DNA from: Prevotella sp.
Lineage (GTDB): Bacteria; Bacteroidota; Bacteroidia; Bacteroidales; Bacteroidaceae
Reading direction: 5' to 3'
Length of the DNA: 39,998 nucleotides
NCBI GenBank assembly: GCA_017964785.1
Contig: JAGCRH010000025.1
Location: 1-39,998 of the forward strand
Part shown: piece by piece, positions 1-8,606 of the stretch
Layout of the letters: the number at the start of each line of letters is the position of its first letter
Position numbering within the stretch: position 1 is the stretch's first letter
The notes under the pieces: generated by a model
The model's input: the letters and a program-made list of their open reading frames with translations, nothing else
Databases searched by the model: none
What the model was told of the DNA's origin: nothing
Position numbers and translations under genes: made by a program

Positions 1-547
1 CCAGTTCTGCCAGAACAGTGGCTGCCCGCGAAACGCTCCCTGTTTTAGCCTGATACGTCAGCAAATCCACTGCCGTCAATTCAGGGCACGACACGTTAAT
101 GTAGCCCGTCCGCGTCTGCCGTCTCTCCACGTATGCCTCAGGAATATGACTTTTGCAGAAATAATGCGTAAGGTATTTCTCTCCCTTCTTGTCACGCATG
201 GCGGGAGGCTCTATCATCACGCTGAATCGCAGCGGAACCTGATGCGAAGCACCGTGATAGCTTGCCGCACTCAACAGAGCCACATAATATTTGCGGCACA
301 GGTGGTGCATCATGTCATCCAAGTAAAACGACTGCGGCACAGCCCCGCGCAGCACATACTCATCCGGCACTATAACGTAGAAGCCGCGCAGGGGCGACAT
401 AATCCGTCCCTTGCTCACCTCTCTGGTCAGTGCCCGTGCAATGCTGCCGGCACTCATGTCAGGGAATGCCCGCGCCACCTCATCGTGTGTGAAGGTGTAA
501 TTGCCTCTAAGCGGCTTATCATATATCCAGCTTGCAATGCTCGCCAT
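1..547 (-). CDS. AbiEi-type antitoxin (type IV TA), 3' end outside window
   Basis: The reading frame is open from the ATG at 547 down to base 1, so the C-terminus lies outside the window. The visible ~182 residues begin MASIASWIYDKPLRGNY and contain an N-terminal winged-helix segment (VARAFPDMSAGSIARALTRE), then KGRIMSPLRGFYVIVP, a YYVALLSAASYHGASHQ segment and VSCPELTAVDLLTYQ. This order matches AbiEi-family antitoxins, which neutralise AbiEii nucleotidyltransferase toxins and repress their own operon. The toxin gene would lie further left and cannot be seen. The start is supported by a good promoter 25 bp upstream with an inverted repeat inside it. Family assignment is from remembered motifs; a stand-alone AbiEi-like regulator is the main alternative. 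Confidence 0.75.
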   Translation of the reverse strand, partial: MASIASWIYDKPLRGNYTFTHDEVARAFPDMSAGSIARALTREVSKGRIMSPLRGFYVIVPDEYVLRGAVPQSFYLDDMMHHLCRKYYVALLSAASYHGASHQVPLRFSVMIEPPAMRDKKGEKYLTHYFCKSHIPEAYVERRQTRTGYINVSCPELTAVDLLTYQAKTGSVSRAATVLAEL

Positions 548-571
548 TTCTTGTTTTTATTATTTCGTTTG

Positions 572-604
572 CAAAGATAGACATTTTTTGTCTAACTTCG
601 CAAA
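572..604 (-). promoter_or_regulatory. Promoter with internal operator-like inverted repeat for the AbiEi gene
   Basis: On the minus strand a -7 box TATCTTTG (572-579) follows a TTTG -33 box (601-604) with a 21-bp spacer. Inside the spacer lies a perfect inverted repeat TAGACA-N5-TGTCTA (578-594) that overlaps the upstream edge of the -7 box. AbiEi antitoxins are known to bind inverted repeats at their own promoters, so this is a plausible autoregulatory operator. Operator function is inferred. Confidence 0.6.
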
Positions 605-638
605 TAAATAACGAAAAAATGTTCTGTTTTTGTGTTTT

Positions 639-890
639 TTAAGTTATCAGATAATCAATCAAACCATTCAAAATGTTAGCCACTCTCATCTTCTTTGCAT
701 ATTCGTTCAGGCGTGTAAGGTTCCTATCCGACCTGACGAGGTAGTTCTTTAGTATCTCAGAACTGATGTCAACACCTATTTTGTTTCGGAACTTTACGGC
801 ATCGCACACGGACTTTTCGAGGTCATAGATCCTCACCTTGTAACCCTCAATCTCCCTTTCTGATATTCCCAACTCGAAAGCGGACTGCGA
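639..890 (-). pseudogene. 3' fragment of a second AbiEi-like antitoxin gene
   Basis: The last ~84 codons, from about AFELGISEREIEG to NILNGLIDYLIT and a TAA stop, resemble the C-terminal part of Bacteroidales AbiEi-like proteins (YDLEKSVCDAVKFRNKIG, then EILKNYL and RNLTRLNEYAKKMRV). The frame continues upstream to 1001, but those residues are antisense to the GH127 fragment and look unnatural, so the homologous part stops near 884-893. The N-terminal DNA-binding half is missing. No start codon or promoter is left, so it is probably non-functional. The family call rests on the C-terminal motifs alone. Confidence 0.6.
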
Positions 891-2249
891 CCAGGCAACG
901 TCAACCGCATGCTGCCCAACTTCATGGGACGTATGTGGCTGACCGATGGCGATGGTGGCTCTGTGGCCGCTATTTACGGGCCCAGCAGGGTAACGTATCA
1001 AACGGACAAGGGCGACGTGACCATCACTTGCGAGACGGACTATCCATTCTCCGAAACGCTGACATTCACGGTGAACGGAGCCGAGGATGCCTCAATACCC
1101 CTGACACTGCGTATTCCGACATGGTGTGACGAAGCCACATTGAACATCAATGGCGTAGCCGTCAACCAGGCGCTGCTGGCAGGTTCTTTTGTACGTCTCT
1201 CAGACCCAGTGAAACAGGGCGACATTGTTACGCTCACTCTGCCGATGACGGTGGAGAAGAAGGAGTTACCTGGTCAGGGCGTCTGTTTCCAGCGCGGTCC
1301 GCTGCTGTTCTCATACGCCATTCCACAGCAGATGACGGAGGATACCGAGGAGTATCCCAACATGCACGGCAAAAAGCCGGAGAACCCTGACTTCAAGTGT
1401 TGGAACATCACGCCCACGGGCCATTTCAACTATGCCTACGCCAGCGACGGCATGCCTATCGAGGTATTCTATCCTGACGTGGAGGAAATCGGAGGAACCA
1501 TTCCTTTCGATCTCAACTATGCGAACGTGAAACTGCGAGTTCCCGTCAAGCAGATTGCCTGGGATCTGGTGGACGGCCGCTATACTCCCGCCATGCCTGA
1601 GCAGGGACATCTGGAACTGCTGAGCAATGAGACGCAGTATATCGAACTCGTCCCCTACGGTTGCACCGAACTGCGACTCACCATCTTCCCAGATGCTAAT
1701 GCCGAGGCGCTGCCTACGCCTGCCGAGCCAGACTATACACGCCCTGCCGATGCACCAGACAGCGTGACCATGATAGATGGCCGCTACTGCGCCTATTTCG
1801 AGTTGCCACGCTTCTGCTGGGACACCCCCATCTATTGTAAGGTGCGTACGGCTAACGGTACCACCGACCTGCAAAGCAATGAGGGCGGTGACCTCTGTGA
1901 ACTCGTAGGCACGACTGCCATCGGTCGAGAGGTTTGGCGTTGGACAGGACCCGCCATCAGTGAACCACAGCCTGTAGAGATCATCTTTACCAACCACGAC
2001 CTGCTGACTGATATCATGCCCTTCGACAATGGTGGTTACTACAACTATGCCAGCCACTTATATAATGCCAGTCAGACCACTGGAATCGTTGAGGTAGAAG
2101 CGATCAATGGTCAATCTTCAATGTTCAATGGTCAATGGTCAATGTTCAATGACGCTAGGTTCATGATTGACGGACGCAGGCTCGCAGGCAAACCGACTCA
2201 AAAGGGTGGTGTATATATCCATAAAGGTAAGAAACAGGTAGTCGACTAA
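891..2249 (+). pseudogene. C-terminal fragment of GH127-type (DUF1680) beta-L-arabinofuranosidase
   Basis: The homologous reading frame starts abruptly at PGNVNRMLPNFMGRMW. In the GH127/DUF1680 family this segment normally follows a Cys-Cys pair deep in the catalytic (alpha/alpha)6 domain. The N-terminal catalytic domain with its signal peptide is therefore missing. What remains is the C-terminal beta region (LTLRIPTWCDEATLNINGV, GVCFQRGPLLFSYAIP) and a terminal GRRLAGKPTQKGGVYIHKGKK tail typical of secreted Prevotella proteins. An ATG at 909 could in principle start translation (446 aa), but there is no promoter and no complete catalytic domain. The intact enzyme would act on arabinofuranosides of plant polysaccharides. 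Confidence 0.7.
2104..2151. repeat. Degenerate TCAATGG/TCAATGT tandem repeat inside the GH127 fragment
   Basis: About six imperfect units of TCAATGG, TCAATGT or TCTTCAATG lie in tandem. In frame they encode an Asn/Gln/Met/Phe-rich linker (INGQSSMFNGQWSMFND) directly before the C-terminal tail. Confidence 0.7.
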
Positions 2250-2260
2250 ATAAATTCATT

Positions 2261-4807
2261 TTACAGACGGCCTTTTTCTTCGTTACCGGCGCCTGTGCCG
2301 CGATACTTCGAACTGCTGGCGTTGAAGGTGTAACTGAGGGTGAGGCCCACACATTGCGTATAGGTATAGTAATCCTGGGCCGTTTGGCCGATGGCGTAGT
2401 AGGTGGTCACCTTGGTCTTGGCGGTGCGGAAGATATCGTTGACATAGAGGGTGGCCGACAACTGTCCCTTCAGGAATGACTTCTGCAATCGGGCGTTCAC
2501 CATGAAGTTGCTGCCGCGATACATAAATCCCCAGTGGTTGCTACCCGTATAGTTGACTTGCAGCAGGGCCTTGGCTGTCTCTCCAATCACGAACCAACTG
2601 TTCAGGTTGAAACTGAATTCGGGCTTGTTCAGTTTCTTCGGCGCACCGTACTTCTCGGCATCGAACATCTGCTGATAGTAGTGCAACGTGGCCTGTGGCT
2701 GCCAGAAGCCCAGTTTGGGCGAGGCGACGAGGGTGGCGTAGACACGATCCTGATGGTCGAAGTTGTCGGGCTGGAAGATGGCAATCTCGTTCTCCTCGTC
2801 GTAGATATTGCCAACGTGGGTGAAGAAGTCGTTCTCACGGGTAAAACCCGTCACGAAGGTCAGCCACGAATAGGTGAGGTTGAGGTCAATGCTGTGACGT
2901 ACCGAGGGGCGCAGCAGCGGGTTGCCACCTTCGTATAAGATACGGCTGTCGTACACGACCATCGATGTCAGCATGTTGTATGGCGGACGGGTGATGCGCT
3001 TGCTATAACTCAGTTGGGCGCTCCATTTGTTCTTCTGCCAGGCGGCTGAGAGGTTGGGGAACCAGTCATTATAGGTGCGGCTGGGTTCCTCCTGCCTGAT
3101 GCCAAACGAAGTGTAATCAGCAGAAACATGCTCAAAGCGCAGACCGGCATTCAGGTGCCACTGGTCCAGTTGCACTTCGTATTCGGCAAAGCCGGCAATG
3201 TTCTTTTCCTTCATCTCGGTATAGGACTCTGGAATGATGTTTTCCTGGTTCAGGTTGTGCCCTTGGCTCTCTGTGCTTGTCACCTCCGACCCGCCGCTCA
3301 GCACACCCTTCCAGATGGGATAGTCCAGCACCAGTTTACCAGCCACCATCGTGTTTTTATCCTTCGTCAGGGTGGTGATGGTGCGGTTCCGGTTCATGTA
3401 TGCTCCGCTCAGTTCCTGTTGGTGGTTGTCATCCTCCGATTCGCGTCGTAGCATGGTGGCGTTCAGGTCGATGCCTAACTTTCCAACCTTACCTACATAA
3501 TAGGTGTTCAGTTCCCAGACGGGTTTGTCTTCTTCGTGGATATCCGTTATCAGACGTACGTCATCGTGGAAAACCCCGTTTCTCAAATAGTGCTGCTCCA
3601 TATCCGACGAGAAACGGTTATAGAGGTTCTTCTGCGACGCGAAACTCAGTCCGATGGAGTGGTCGGCATTGAAGTCGTAACTCAGACCGGCCTTGTACTG
3701 CAACTGTGTCCAGGTACTCCTGACGGGCAGTTCCGCACTCACATCAAACAGATTTTTGCTGATGTGTAGTTCTTGTTCGATGTCCTGGTCGTTGCTGTAA
3801 TGGCTGTTGTCGAGTGCCACATTGGCAAAGGCCTCCAATCCGCCTGTGCGGTATTTCAGGGTCAGGTCGCTATAGTTGTTCCACTTGTTGTTCTTCCACG
3901 TATCGCTGGTAGCCATCAGACTGAAACCGTCGCCCTGTGTTTTCAGGGTCTTGATACGGATGACGGCATTCACCTCGGCATTATACCTGGCACCTGGGGC
4001 GGTGATGATGTCGACGCTCTTGACATCCACCGATTTGAGTTGCATCAACTCTATGGGGTCGCGTACCTTTTTATTATTGATATAGATCTCGGGCTCACCC
4101 TTTGCCAGCACCTCGAACTTACCATTGCGGCGCTGTATTAACGGCAACATGGAGAGGAGGTCGTCGGCCGTACCCACATCGTGCAGGATGGAGTGCTGCA
4201 CATCTACCGTCATACCGCCCGAGGCCATCTTGTACTGCGGGATCTCTCCCTTGATCTCCACACCTTTCACCATGTAGGTCTCTGGCTGCAGGGTGATGGT
4301 GCCGATATTCCCCACGCTCACATTGCGCTCAACGGTTTTGTAGCCGATAAACGATACCTTCAGGGTGATGCGCTGAGCCTTACAGGGAATCACGAAATCA
4401 CCGTTCTCATTGCTCACGCCGCCATTGATAAACGCCTCGCCATATAATGAGATATTGGCGAATTCGACGGGTTGTCCGCTTTCATCCACGATATGGCCTA
4501 TCACCTTGGCATCCTCTTTCTGGGTGCACTCAATGAATATCTTATCCTCGTCGTAGGTCACCTTCATCGGATAGAAGCCGACGACCTCACGGATGGCCTC
4601 ATGGATGGGCAGGTCGGTGAAGTGGCTGGTCACGGTGAAGTCTTCCAGTTCGTCGTAGATGAAATAGATGGTCTTGTCGCTGGCAGCGGCGTTGAGGTCT
4701 TCGAGCACTTTCGAGAGTGACGCGTTCTGGTAGTCGCGGCTGATTTTCTGTGCCTGGGCGCACAATGTCAGTACACAGAACAGGGCTGTGAATATATATT
4801 GTTTCAT
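2261..4807 (-). CDS. STN-domain TonB-dependent-type outer-membrane receptor (OMP_b-brl family)
   Basis: An 848-residue protein begins with a signal peptide (MKQYIFTALFCVLTLCAQAQ). An STN-like domain (about 20-105) is followed by a carboxypeptidase-regulatory-like beta-sandwich (about 115-190, VIGHIVDESGQPVEFANISL), a plug-like region (about 200-310, with IYINNKKVRDPIELMQ and VDIITAPGARYNAEV) and a long beta-barrel. The STN domain is the part that contacts a FecR-type anti-sigma factor in the periplasm. The two genes immediately upstream encode exactly such an anti-sigma and an ECF sigma. The receptor probably imports or senses an extracellular ligand and switches on its own synthesis. No SusD partner is adjacent, so the substrate cannot be named. 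Its stop lies 12 bp from the convergent GH127 fragment. Confidence 0.85.
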   Translation of the reverse strand: MKQYIFTALFCVLTLCAQAQKISRDYQNASLSKVLEDLNAAASDKTIYFIYDELEDFTVTSHFTDLPIHEAIREVVGFYPMKVTYDEDKIFIECTQKEDAKVIGHIVDESGQPVEFANISLYGEAFINGGVSNENGDFVIPCKAQRITLKVSFIGYKTVERNVSVGNIGTITLQPETYMVKGVEIKGEIPQYKMASGGMTVDVQHSILHDVGTADDLLSMLPLIQRRNGKFEVLAKGEPEIYINNKKVRDPIELMQLKSVDVKSVDIITAPGARYNAEVNAVIRIKTLKTQGDGFSLMATSDTWKNNKWNNYSDLTLKYRTGGLEAFANVALDNSHYSNDQDIEQELHISKNLFDVSAELPVRSTWTQLQYKAGLSYDFNADHSIGLSFASQKNLYNRFSSDMEQHYLRNGVFHDDVRLITDIHEEDKPVWELNTYYVGKVGKLGIDLNATMLRRESEDDNHQQELSGAYMNRNRTITTLTKDKNTMVAGKLVLDYPIWKGVLSGGSEVTSTESQGHNLNQENIIPESYTEMKEKNIAGFAEYEVQLDQWHLNAGLRFEHVSADYTSFGIRQEEPSRTYNDWFPNLSAAWQKNKWSAQLSYSKRITRPPYNMLTSMVVYDSRILYEGGNPLLRPSVRHSIDLNLTYSWLTFVTGFTRENDFFTHVGNIYDEENEIAIFQPDNFDHQDRVYATLVASPKLGFWQPQATLHYYQQMFDAEKYGAPKKLNKPEFSFNLNSWFVIGETAKALLQVNYTGSNHWGFMYRGSNFMVNARLQKSFLKGQLSATLYVNDIFRTAKTKVTTYYAIGQTAQDYYTYTQCVGLTLSYTFNASSSKYRGTGAGNEEKGRL

Positions 4808-4823
4808 AATGGTGATGCTTGGA

Positions 4824-5417
4824 TTATTCTACAATCAGTTTCTTGTTGTCGCGGGTGATGTGGATGCGTTCGAACTTGTTGAACGTACCGATGATGTCGT
4901 CGATGGTTGCTTTTTGGTTCCATGTGAAGTAGAGGCGGATATGTTTGCTGGCCTCACTCTTATAGACGACCTCACACTGGTGGAAAGTTGCAATCTCGTT
5001 CAGGATGGTTGCCAACTCAGCATCTTCATAGACCACGGGCTTCATCGCCGTGCTGTCAGCAGGCGTTTGGGTGTTGGGTGATAGGTGTTGGGTGTTGGTT
5101 GAGACAACAGCCTCCTGACTCCTGACTCCCGACTCCTGACTCCTAATCATATGCACGGCGGCGTAGGCGATGCCTGAAAGCATCAGGACACCAACAAACA
5201 TCGCAGCGATCTTTTTTATAGAATTAAAGGATTGAAGAGTTAAAAGATTGAAGTTTTTCTTGTATTTCAATTCTTCAATTCTTCCATTTTTTAATTCTTC
5301 CCATGCCTCGTTGGCATCAGGCACTTTGACATCCGTCTCGTCCAGCATCTGGTCGAGTTGCTCGTCTGTATAGTCCTCGGGATGCAGGAGCATCCTGATC
5401 TGCTCTTCTTTCTTCAT
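4824..5417 (-). CDS. Short FecR-like anti-sigma factor with DUF4974 domain
   Basis: A 197-residue protein. Residues 1-40 are a soluble acidic N-terminal segment likely to bind the sigma factor. Residues 70-90 (IAAMFVGVLMLSGIAYAAV) form one membrane helix. Residues 129-197 are a DUF4974 / STN-like periplasmic domain (ELATILNEIATFHQCEVVYKS). The usual central FecR domain is absent; instead the segments on either side of the membrane helix (about 41-68 and 92-118) are encoded by degenerate tandem repeats. The start overlaps the sigma stop by ATGA, so the pair is translationally coupled, and the receptor gene follows 16 bp downstream. Role inferred: hold the ECF sigma inactive until the receptor signals. 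Confidence 0.85.
   Translation of the reverse strand: MKKEEQIRMLLHPEDYTDEQLDQMLDETDVKVPDANEAWEELKNGRIEELKYKKNFNLLTLQSFNSIKKIAAMFVGVLMLSGIAYAAVHMIRSQESGVRSQEAVVSTNTQHLSPNTQTPADSTAMKPVVYEDAELATILNEIATFHQCEVVYKSEASKHIRLYFTWNQKATIDDIIGTFNKFERIHITRDNKKLIVE
5066..5146. repeat. Two degenerate tandem repeats in the anti-sigma periplasmic linker
   Basis: One tract (about 5066-5098) is made of GGTGTTGG-like units and the adjacent tract (about 5112-5146) of CTCCTGA/CTCCCGA units. On the coding strand they give the linker RSQESGVRSQEAVVSTNTQHL, low-complexity sequence unlike any domain. Confidence 0.75.
5221..5300. repeat. Degenerate ATTCTTCA / GATTGAAG repeat in the anti-sigma juxtamembrane segment
   Basis: The plus strand carries repeated aattaaag, gattgaag and attcttca units. 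The left half is roughly the reverse complement of the right half, so the tract could also fold. It encodes EELKNGRIEELKYKK and NFNLLTLQSFNSIKK just before the membrane helix. Confidence 0.65.
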
Positions 5418-5905
5418 GCTTCTCTGTTTTTAAAAGTTGAACGTAGTTTCCTCAATCCTTGCACGATGTGTTTGTTGACGGCGGAGAGGCTGATGCCGAG
5501 TTCGCTTGAGATGTCCTTGTACGACTGATCCTCGTTGTAGTGCATCTTGATGATACGACCGGTCTGAGGGGTGAGTCTCTCTTCGACATAGCGGTTCACG
5601 GCCTCGACGAGTTCCTCATCGTGTGTTCCGCTGTCGATGGCTTCAGACGTTAGCAGTCGTCTAGCCTCTTGTCTGCTTTGACGTTGTGCAATCAGGTTAA
5701 GGCAGCGATTACGGACGCAAGTCAAGAGGAACGTTCTCTGGCTCTCTTCGCGCAGTGGGGTGGTACCGTCCCACAGTCGGGCGAAGACATCCTGTACGGC
5801 ATCTTTCGCCTCGTCTTCGTCGCCCAGCAGGATGTAGGCTGCCTTGAACATCCTGTTGTACTCCGAAAGGAAGAGTTCCTTGAATTGTTGTGCTCTGTCT
5901 TGCAT
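5414..5905 (-). CDS. ECF-type RNA polymerase sigma-70 factor
   Basis: A 163-residue protein with only sigma regions 2 and 4. Region 2 (about 15-47) contains YILLGDEDEAKDAVQDVFARLW, and region 4 (about 117-156) contains EDQSYKDISSELGISLSAVNKHI, the helix-turn-helix that reads the -35 element. Length and layout fit the Bacteroidales FecI-like sigma factors that pair with DUF4974 anti-sigmas. It is the first gene of the three-gene receptor operon and overlaps the anti-sigma gene by 4 bp. It is expected to direct transcription of the receptor locus; wider targets cannot be read from here. Confidence 0.92.
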   Translation of the reverse strand: MQDRAQQFKELFLSEYNRMFKAAYILLGDEDEAKDAVQDVFARLWDGTTPLREESQRTFLLTCVRNRCLNLIAQRQSRQEARRLLTSEAIDSGTHDEELVEAVNRYVEERLTPQTGRIIKMHYNEDQSYKDISSELGISLSAVNKHIVQGLRKLRSTFKNREA

Positions 5906-5977
5906 CTTTTCGTCGCTGTTTTTACTCTATATACAGATGAGCAGGGGAAATCATTACCCCTTATTCCTATTTTTTTG

Positions 5978-5985
5978 CAAAAATA
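5978..5985 (-). promoter_or_regulatory. Possible -7 box for the ECF sigma operon
   Basis: TATTTTTG on the minus strand fits TAnnTTTG and lies about 70 bp before the sigma start, but no clear -33 TTG stands at the right distance. The assignment is weak, and the operon may also use a promoter read by its own sigma. Confidence 0.35.
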
Positions 5986-6007
5986 ATAAAAAACTCCCAA
6001 TCGTTTC

Positions 6008-6037
6008 TTGTTTTCTTATAAAAAATGATTATATTTG
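6008..6037 (+). promoter_or_regulatory. Promoter of the GH9 operon
   Basis: A TTG -33 box (6008-6010), a 19-bp spacer and TATATTTG (6030-6037) match the Bacteroidota housekeeping promoter. This rules out the in-frame ATG at 6025, which lies upstream of the -7 box, and supports the start at 6061. Confidence 0.75.
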
Positions 6038-6060
6038 CAAACATTAAATTAGTGGTTATC

Positions 6061-8583
6061 ATGAGAATAAGGGTTTTATTGGCATTTATGCTGGTGGCTG
6101 CGACGATGGCGGCACAAGACTTTAAGTTGAATGAAAGTGGTTACTATACCGCTGGTAGTGTTGACGTGATGGCGTTCAGCGACTTCTATCCAGAAGGCCA
6201 TCAGGGTGGTGTCAGTATCCTGATGAAGGATCGTCGTGTGGCGTCGAATGGTGATATCCGTATGGAGGCGACGCCCGGTCAGTGGCAGCCTGTGCCCAAA
6301 CAACTGAAACGCGAGATCGTGGGCAATGCCATCGTGACAACCCTCTGCTATCCCGACTCCTCACGCCATCTGACGGGTTTCAACCCGATGGTCTATCCTG
6401 ACTACCAAGTCATATATAAGGTACGTGTGGAACCGCAGGACGACGGCATCCTTGTGACCGTCGATCTGGATAAGCCCGTGCCCGACTTCCTTTTGGGCAA
6501 GGTAGGCTTCAATCTTGAGTTCTACCCAGGCGACCTGTTCGGCAAGCCTTGGATCATGGACAATCAGACAGGCATCTATCCCCGTCAGCCGAACGGTCCG
6601 CTGATGAGGACGCAGCCCAACCAACAGCATATCGGCAATTTCCATCAAGCTGGTAAGCCGCTTGCCAATCTGAAACAATTAAATGGCAAAGGTTATAGTC
6701 CGATGATTGCCGACGATATCATTGCCGAGCCCTACGCCGTGGGTCGGAAATTCACTTCCTGCCCCGACGACCCGGTAGGTCGTCTGACGATAGAGTCGTT
6801 CACTGGCGACCTGAAACTCTACGACGGGCGTATGAACCACAACAATGGTTGGTTCGTGCTTCGTAGCGAGGTGGCCAAGGGCGCCACGAAGGGTGCCGTC
6901 CGTTGGAAGATCACCCCCGCCCACGACCGTGAACGCTACTGGTTCCACCTTCCCGTCATCCAGACCTCACAGGTGGGCTATCATCCCCGCCAGCCCAAGC
7001 GTGCCATCATTGAACTCGACACCCGCCTGAGTCCACAGGATGGTACAACGCTTTCCCGTATCGATACTGACGGCGAACACGTTGTCAAGCGTCTCAATCC
7101 GACCCTCTGGGGTAAGTTCCTGCGCTACAATTACTATGTCGCCGACTTCAGCGACATCACCGAGCCCGGCCTCTACCGTGTTAACTACGGCATGACAATG
7201 TCCAGCGTGTTCCGTATTGCCGAAGATGTTTACGACCGAGGTGTGTGGCAACCCGTCATCGAGTACTTCCTGCCGGTGCAGATGTGTCACATGCGGGTGG
7301 CGGAGAAATACCGTGTGTGGCACGACTTCTGTCACATGGATGATGCCCTGATGGCGCCTGCGGGTAATCATATCGACGGCTACGACCAGAAACCTGGACT
7401 CTCGAAATATGCTGAACTCCAGAAAGTGCCGGGCGTGAATGTCGGTGGCTGGCATGATGCCGGCGACTTCGACCTCCGTATCGAGTCACAGGCGGGTGAG
7501 GCTTATATCCTTGCGCTGGCTTACGAGGCATTCCATCCCGAGATTGATGTGACGGCCATCGACCAGCAGAAACATATCGTAGAGATCCACGAACCCGATG
7601 GTCGCAACGACCTGTTGCAACAGGTAGAGAACGGAGCCCTTACTGTCGTTCGTACCTATCAGGCCTTGGGTCGGCTCTATCGTGGCATCATCTGTAACAA
7701 TGTGCGTCAGTACGTGCTTCTTGGCGATGCTTCGGCGATGACCGATGGCGTCAGTGGCAACGAGGATGACCGTTGGATTTTCACCGAGGACAATCCGTTG
7801 AGAGCCCTCTCAACGGTAGCCCAACTCGCCGGTGCCTCTCGGGTGTTGAAAGGCTTCAATGATGCGCTTGCTGCCGAATGCCTGCAAATCGCGAAAGATG
7901 TCTATGAGCAGACTGCCGTGAGCGGTTGGGCTGAAAGTGCTAAGTTGCAGGCTGCCATCGAACTCTGGCTCACCACGGGCGAACAGCCATATCTCGACTT
8001 CGTGCTCGATCGGCAGGAGATGATCGTCAGAGGCATCAGTCGTACGGGTTGGTGTGCGGCCCGTCTGGTGCAGAAGATTACTGGTAGCAAAGATAAGCGT
8101 GCGAAAAAGTTCGTTGCTGACTTCCGCAAGGCCCTCGAAGGCTATAAGACCCAACTCGACAGTCAGAGTGCTGAGACTCCCTACGGCGTACCTTATCGTC
8201 CGAGCATCTGGGGAGCAGGCTGGGACATCCAGCGCTTCGGCTTCGAATACTATTTCCTGACTTCGGCCTATCCTAACATTTTCCCTGCCGAGACGGTCTA
8301 TAATGCCCTAAACTTCGTACTCGGCTGTCATCCCGGCAGCAACAATGCCTCGTTTGCCTCCGGCGTGGGAGCCAAGTCGGCTACGGTGGCATACGGTCTG
8401 AACCGCGCCGACTGGTCATATATCCCGGGTGGTGTGGTATCCGGCACTGCCCTGATCCGTCCGGATTTCCCGGAGTTACTGGAATTCCCCTTCCTCTGGC
8501 AACAGACTGAGTATGTACTTGGTGGTGGTTCGTCGCACTATATGTTCCTCGTCCTCGCCACCCAGCAGTTGCTGCAGCAATAA
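6061..8583 (+). CDS. Secreted glycoside hydrolase family 9 (endoglucanase-type)
   Basis: An 840-residue protein with signal peptide MRIRVLLAFMLVAATMAAQ. Residues about 20-290 are an N-terminal beta-rich region of unclear family. An Ig-like cellulase N-terminal domain starts near residue 301 (VIQTSQVGYHPRQPKRAIIE) and is followed by the (alpha/alpha)6 GH9 domain. The segment GGWHDAGDFDLR near 462 corresponds to the family's DAGD motif carrying nucleophile-activating and base aspartates. QQTEYVLGGGSSHY near 814 supplies the probable acid glutamate. GH9 enzymes cleave beta-1,4 or mixed-linkage glucans; the exact substrate is not readable. The frame begins 6 codon-equivalents after the predicted transcript start. 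It is first in an apparent operon with the binding protein (23 bp gap) and the phosphatase. Confidence 0.88.
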   Translation: MRIRVLLAFMLVAATMAAQDFKLNESGYYTAGSVDVMAFSDFYPEGHQGGVSILMKDRRVASNGDIRMEATPGQWQPVPKQLKREIVGNAIVTTLCYPDSSRHLTGFNPMVYPDYQVIYKVRVEPQDDGILVTVDLDKPVPDFLLGKVGFNLEFYPGDLFGKPWIMDNQTGIYPRQPNGPLMRTQPNQQHIGNFHQAGKPLANLKQLNGKGYSPMIADDIIAEPYAVGRKFTSCPDDPVGRLTIESFTGDLKLYDGRMNHNNGWFVLRSEVAKGATKGAVRWKITPAHDRERYWFHLPVIQTSQVGYHPRQPKRAIIELDTRLSPQDGTTLSRIDTDGEHVVKRLNPTLWGKFLRYNYYVADFSDITEPGLYRVNYGMTMSSVFRIAEDVYDRGVWQPVIEYFLPVQMCHMRVAEKYRVWHDFCHMDDALMAPAGNHIDGYDQKPGLSKYAELQKVPGVNVGGWHDAGDFDLRIESQAGEAYILALAYEAFHPEIDVTAIDQQKHIVEIHEPDGRNDLLQQVENGALTVVRTYQALGRLYRGIICNNVRQYVLLGDASAMTDGVSGNEDDRWIFTEDNPLRALSTVAQLAGASRVLKGFNDALAAECLQIAKDVYEQTAVSGWAESAKLQAAIELWLTTGEQPYLDFVLDRQEMIVRGISRTGWCAARLVQKITGSKDKRAKKFVADFRKALEGYKTQLDSQSAETPYGVPYRPSIWGAGWDIQRFGFEYYFLTSAYPNIFPAETVYNALNFVLGCHPGSNNASFASGVGAKSATVAYGLNRADWSYIPGGVVSGTALIRPDFPELLEFPFLWQQTEYVLGGGSSHYMFLVLATQQLLQQ

Positions 8584-8606
8584 GTATTTTTATCGATATA
8601 AAACAT

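Noticed and set aside
146..580. 144-codon plus-strand frame at the left edge
   Set aside because: Antisense to the AbiEi-type gene, which has its own promoter; the plus-strand product has no family features.
1311..2057. 248-codon minus-strand frame in the GH127 region
   Set aside because: Antisense to recognisable GH127 C-terminal sequence.
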